From Prolixibacteraceae bacterium (GTDB lineage: Bacteria; Bacteroidota; Bacteroidia; Bacteroidales; Prolixibacteraceae): DNA of 64,000 nt. Position numbers and translations under genes: made by a program. The stretch spans positions 124,001 to 188,000 of the forward strand of contig DOAQ01000046.1 in the NCBI GenBank assembly GCA_003506435.1. Reading direction: 5' to 3'. Each line of letters begins with the position of its first letter. Position 1 is the stretch's first letter. Positions 61,672-64,000 of this stretch are shown piece by piece. The notes beneath the pieces were generated by a model, which was not told the origin of the DNA, ran no database searches, and saw only the letters and a list, made by a program, of their open reading frames with translations.

Positions 61672-61856
61672 ACAAATTTCATTTCTTCATAATCTGTACT
61701 TGTCATACCTTCAATATCATTCATAAATAATGAATAATGTGTATTTTTAAAAGTCATTGCTTTTTCAATCTCCTCTCTGGTTACTAATTCTTCACCTTCG
61801 TTAATGTAGTTGTAGAAGTAATTTACTGCTGCTGTTTTGTTTTCTAAATTTTTCAT
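61662..61856 (-). CDS. Cassette D small protein, 64 residues (first gene)
   Basis: Start ATG 61856 (MKNLENKTAAVNYFYNYINE), preferred over a frame start at 61892 inside the leader. Contains EELVTREEIEKAMTFKNTHY and ends MTSTDYEEMKFVCE. Acidic, helical. The strong promoter 45 bases upstream makes expression plausible. No family recognised. Confidence 0.62.
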   Translation of the reverse strand: MKNLENKTAAVNYFYNYINEGEELVTREEIEKAMTFKNTHYSLFMNDIEGMTSTDYEEMKFVCE

Positions 61857-61900
61857 CGTTTTAATTTTTAAATTGAGTGGTTTGTCTCTCAATTGTTATA

Positions 61901-61932
61901 CAAATATAATACGAATATTTGTATTGTGCAAA
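61901..61932 (-). promoter_or_regulatory. Bacteroidota-type promoter in cassette D, with palindrome
   Basis: On the minus strand TTTG (61929-61932), a 20-base spacer, then TATATTTG (61901-61908), a full -33/-7 match. A perfect 10-bp inverted repeat, atacaaatat / atatttgtat (61898-61924), overlaps the -7 box, so a dimeric repressor could bind here. Confidence 0.7.
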
Positions 61933-61998
61933 TATTTCTACAATTATTTTACTTTTATTTGTATTTATTTTGTAATTGATTGAATAACAAATAACTGC

Positions 61999-62127
61999 AC
62001 TTAACACCGCATAGCATCAAAAGCGGTTGCGGTGGTGTGCGTATCGTCCTGCACCTATTCAGCATCGTAGCGGCTTGACAGTTTTCCGCTTCGAAATCCG
62101 CTTCAAATGCTATGCAAAACGTTATAT
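61999..62127 (-). repeat. attC-like site 1 (after the 85-residue gene)
   Basis: Minus strand: outer core ATATAAC, spacer, stem half GCATAGCATTTGAAGCGG, a loop of about 70 bases, matching half CCGCTTTTGATGCTATGC (15 of 18 paired), outer core GTTAAGT, which fits GTTRRRY. Total 129 bases, within the attC size range. It starts five bases after the 85-residue gene stop. Confidence 0.75.
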
Positions 62128-62132
62128 GCCAT

Positions 62133-62390
62133 TTAAAAAGATGGCGGTGTATGATTGAATGAATCGGGCTGTTTATTTATCCAATCTCTATCTATAGGTT
62201 GATAGCCGTCTAAATAGCAATATCTCACTTCTCGTTTTCCACACCATTTGCATTCATAATATTCGTTTATTCCTGTATCGTGTGAAAATTTCCAGTTGTG
62301 TAATCCAATTTTGCATAAAAAACGGCATATAACCGCACCTATACGCAAAATGGGGCGTTTGTTCTCGTTGAATAAATTCTCTATATTCAT
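62133..62390 (-). CDS. Cassette C protein with Cys/His motif, 85 residues
   Basis: The conserved-looking part is CKIGLHNWKFSHDTGINEYY, followed by ECKWCGKREVRYCY, a C..G.H.W......C..C pattern like phage DUF1660-type zinc proteins. That part has no in-frame ATG after the cassette joint (62333). The only ATG, at 62390, lies inside attC2, so the first about 19 residues are coded by the recombination site. The stop lies five bases before attC1. Function unknown. Confidence 0.6.
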   Translation of the reverse strand: MNIENLFNENKRPILRIGAVICRFLCKIGLHNWKFSHDTGINEYYECKWCGKREVRYCYLDGYQPIDRDWINKQPDSFNHTPPSF

Positions 62391-62460
62391 AAGTTTCGTT
62401 TTTCGTTGTTAATTTTGTGGGCACAATCCCCATTCAGCGCATAGCTGCAACACGTTAGCA
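62327..62460 (-). repeat. attC-like site 2 (after the 97-residue gene)
   Basis: Minus strand: core TGCTAAC, spacer GTGTT, stem half GCAGCTATGCGCTGAATGGGG, a loop of about 55 bases, matching half CCCCATTTTGCGTATAGGTGC (17 of 21 paired), then core GTTATAT. Total 134 bases. The 3' half lies in the coding frame of the 85-residue gene. Confidence 0.75.
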
Positions 62461-62481
62461 TTCAACTTAAAGAAGCCGCCG

Positions 62482-62775
62482 CTATTCTGATGGTTTAGAA
62501 TTTTCATTGAAAGTTTTAATGTGTTTCTTTACTTTTTGAAGGTATTTAATCAATTTTTCAATTTCAACTACTCCCAATTCATTCATGTTGTCCATTTGCC
62601 TGTAATTATCAGATTTTCTTTTTTCTTCGTCTTTTTCGTAAATAACAACACCCAGCTCTTTTATTTCTCTATGGGGATTTAGCTCATTTGTTCCACATAC
62701 AAAAAATTCGAGTATCATATCGTTTTCTTTGTTAAATGTCATTGGAAATTGGAATACTTGTTCTTCTATTTTCAT
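62482..62775 (-). CDS. Cassette B hypothetical protein, 97 residues
   Basis: MKIEEQVFQFPMTFNKENDM continues as ILEFFVCGTNELNPHREIKE and ends as a charged helix (VVEIEKLIKYLQKVKKHIKT). No signal or membrane part. The stop lies 22 bases before attC2. It carries a stretch GGCTTCTTTAAG after the stop that is also at the end of the radical-SAM gene. Family not recognised. Confidence 0.65.
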   Translation of the reverse strand: MKIEEQVFQFPMTFNKENDMILEFFVCGTNELNPHREIKELGVVIYEKDEEKRKSDNYRQMDNMNELGVVEIEKLIKYLQKVKKHIKTFNENSKPSE

Positions 62776-62812
62776 CTTGTAAGTGTTTTAAAATTATTTA
62801 ATAAAGCCGAAA

Positions 62813-62907
62813 TGCTAACACGTACTATACGCAACACGGCGGACGGGTCGGTGCTATTTTGAAACGTTGGTGTGTAAGCCGTGCAGCGCATAGTACCACC
62901 GTTATGC
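62813..62907 (-). repeat. attC-like site 3 (after the radical-SAM gene)
   Basis: Minus strand: core GCATAAC, spacer GGTG, stem half GTACTATGCGCTGCACGGC, loop of about 37 bases, matching half GCCGTGTTGCGTATAGTAC (16 of 19 paired), GT, core GTTAGCA. Total 95 bases. It is the cleanest of the four. Confidence 0.82.
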
Positions 62908-62913
62908 AACAGC

Positions 62914-63582
62914 TTAAAGAAGCCTCTGCAAGTTCGATTTGTTGTGAACAATAGTGAACTTTTGCAACTCCGAAACCAATTCCAAAACCTTTTCTTTTGT
63001 TGGTTCTATAAGATTGTTTCGTCCGCTATCAGCTCCAATATTTACCTGTTTTGGATTGCACCTCTTAATCATTGTAACCATGTGTTCTAAGTTAAAATCC
63101 AAAATAGGCTCAATGGTTACATAAGTGTCAATTACTTCGCTAAGTTCCTGCATTGCTATACTTCTTTGCATTGGTTGTGGCGAACTTTTCATAATTTCAG
63201 GGTAAAACATATCGCTTTCAATTGTGGTGCAAACAATACATTTATCAGTAATCACACAGGCATCAATGTAATCTAATACCCTTTGAGGGTTTTTAGTTTG
63301 TAGTAAATATTTACTGTCAAACTTTTCCATGTGTTTTAAAGTCTTTTTAATCCACTCATCGGGTATGTTTTCAGCAAACATATCGCAACTCGAACCAACG
63401 AAAATAAAGTTTCCATTTCCTAAGTCTGTTTTTAGTTCCTTTTCGTCAAATCTGACAGGTTTTAATTTACCCCAGCGTTTCATGTAGCAATAACTGCAAT
63501 CGTGAAAACATTCGCCTTTAATCGTGTTCCATGTGTGAGTGATAAAATCGTACATATTTCCTTTACTCAAATTTAATCCCAT
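62914..63582 (-). CDS. DUF5131-type radical SAM protein (cassette A)
   Basis: 222 residues from the ATG at 63582; an in-frame start at 63627 lies inside attC4 and is rejected. The iron-sulfur motif is ECFHDCSYCYM (Cys25, Cys29, Cys32; C-x3-C-x2-C). SKGNMYDFITHTWNTIKGEC and the late VNIGADSGRN-type segment fit the DUF5131/phage Gp37-Gp68 family. Radical SAM enzymes cut SAM to start radical chemistry; the substrate of this family is unknown. The gene ends six bases before attC3. Confidence 0.82.
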   Translation of the reverse strand: MGLNLSKGNMYDFITHTWNTIKGECFHDCSYCYMKRWGKLKPVRFDEKELKTDLGNGNFIFVGSSCDMFAENIPDEWIKKTLKHMEKFDSKYLLQTKNPQRVLDYIDACVITDKCIVCTTIESDMFYPEIMKSSPQPMQRSIAMQELSEVIDTYVTIEPILDFNLEHMVTMIKRCNPKQVNIGADSGRNNLIEPTKEKVLELVSELQKFTIVHNKSNLQRLL

Positions 63583-63618
63583 ATAATTGTATTTTAATAG
63601 TTTAACAAAAAGCCGATT

Positions 63619-63746
63619 GCATAACACGCTGTATAGTGCAGTGGGTTTAATTGGTTATTCAAACTTTCTGCATTCTATTAGCGTTCGTGGAGCTCGATAG
63701 TGTGTGCGTTCTAATCCCACACGACACCATACAGCCATCGTTATTT
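63619..63746 (-). repeat. attC-like site 4 (at the terL stop)
   Basis: Minus strand: core AAATAAC (its TAA is the terL stop codon), spacer GATG, stem half GCTGTATGGTGTCGTGTGGG, loop, matching half CCCACTGCACTATACAGC, GT, core GTTATGC. Total 128 bases. It marks the upstream end of the cassette array. Confidence 0.75.
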
Positions 63747-64000
63747 ATCCTCCTTCTTACTCATTAACTGCCTGAATATTTCGACTGTGGCATCACCGTT
63801 GATTTCGAGCCAGGCGCCTACGGCCATGGCGAAGGCTACCGGACCGTCGACCGAATCGAGCGATTTGTTTTTCATGATCTTGATGTTGCCGTTGCCGTCG
63901 TAGTACAGACGTATGTTGCGAAACATCCAACGCATTACCGGATTTTTACCTATGTTGATGTTGTTTTCGAAAAACAGACGCTCGACGTACTTCAGCGGGA
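63741..64000 (-). CDS. Phage terminase large subunit, C-terminal part (runs off window)
   Basis: 85 residues visible, open to the window edge. PLKYVERLFFENNINIGKNP, VMRWMFRNIRLYYDGNGNIK and SLDSVDGPVAFAMAVGAWLE are the nuclease-domain end of HK97-type large terminases (N.V.RWM..N, the final DG.VA..MA.G). It pumps DNA into the head. Its stop codon lies inside attC4. Confidence 0.9.
   Translation of the reverse strand, partial: PLKYVERLFFENNINIGKNPVMRWMFRNIRLYYDGNGNIKIMKNKSLDSVDGPVAFAMAVGAWLEINGDATVEIFRQLMSKKEDK

Larger units (their letters stand above)
42893..64000 (-). mobile_element. Siphovirus-type prophage, late (structural and lysis) half; continues past window
   Basis: All genes are on the minus strand, in the order terminase, [cassette array], portal, protease, capsid, connectors, tail tube, chaperones, tape measure, tail/fibre and lysis. 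The left edge is set by the tRNA-Leu gene and a strong terminator at 42949-42974. The second attachment site, the integrase, repressor and replication genes are not in the window, so the exact att core is not provable here. The structural genes are intact, so the phage may be functional. Confidence 0.9.

Noticed and set aside
63600..63740. tRNA-like signal near attcgtggagctcgat (63680s)
   Set aside because: No cloverleaf can be formed; the segment is the loop of attC4.
61999..63746. Interpretation as simple intrinsic terminators after each small gene
   Set aside because: No T tracts follow the stems, and the matched cores at cassette start and end are not explained by terminators.
61656..63750. 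CRISPR array interpretation of the spaced repeats
   Set aside because: The elements are 95-134 bases, differ from each other, and alternate with full genes rather than short spacers.

Overview
The window looks like a chromosome segment of a marine or gut-type Bacteroidota (order Bacteroidales/Marinilabiliales; a Prolixibacteraceae-like genus is my inference from gene content only). Reasons: SusC/SusD pairs with an ECF sigma/FecR switch, lipoprotein signal peptides, TAnnTTTG-type promoter boxes, few Shine-Dalgarno sequences, and the Bacteroidota gene order porG-uppS-bamA-ompH-ompH.

Region 1 (1-17 kb, all minus strand) is carbohydrate-use DNA: an MFS permease, a periplasmic GH13 amylase, a broken second copy of the permease fused to the 3' tail of a vanished susD gene, then a polysaccharide-utilisation locus (ECF sigma, FecR anti-sigma, SusC with STN domain, SusD, a large lipoprotein, a small exported protein and an exported FAD-dependent oxidoreductase). 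Region 2 (17-25 kb) is housekeeping: murI, two OmpH/Skp chaperones, bamA, uppS, porG, nadK and a CBS-domain protein, followed by plus-strand pdxJ and an alpha/beta hydrolase. Region 3 (27-32 kb) is an unsaturated-uronate catabolic operon (GH88, kduI, kduD, DUF4861 protein) facing a LacI-family repressor across a perfect 20-bp palindromic operator. Region 4 (32-42.6 kb) holds a HAD phosphatase, a nucleoside-gate membrane protein, the thrS-infC-rpmI-rplT operon (infC appears to start at AUA), an outer-membrane protein, a DPP-IV-type peptidase and an isoprenoid-synthase-like protein.

Region 5 (42.8-64 kb) is the late half of a siphovirus-type prophage lying next to a tRNA-Leu(GAG) gene and running off the window. 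Read on the minus strand from the right edge: large terminase (partial), a cassette array, HK97-type portal, prohead protease, capsid, connectors, tail tube, tail chaperones with a -1 frameshift, a glycosyltransferase-like protein, tape measure, a 2130-residue tail/fibre protein, a second glycosyltransferase, an M15 endolysin-like peptidase and three small membrane proteins. No integrase, repressor or replication genes are inside the window.

The most remarkable feature is between terminase and portal (61.4-63.75 kb). Here small genes are separated by four attC-like elements, each with an outer AAC...GTT core pair and an imperfect 17-20 bp stem. For the cassettes, the heptamer at the start is the reverse complement of the heptamer just after the gene, which is the signature of integron gene cassettes. 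I see no integron integrase, so this is a cassette array without its integrase, carried in a phage morphogenesis operon. Heptanucleotide repeat arrays sit just upstream of, or inside the 5' end of, five phage genes.
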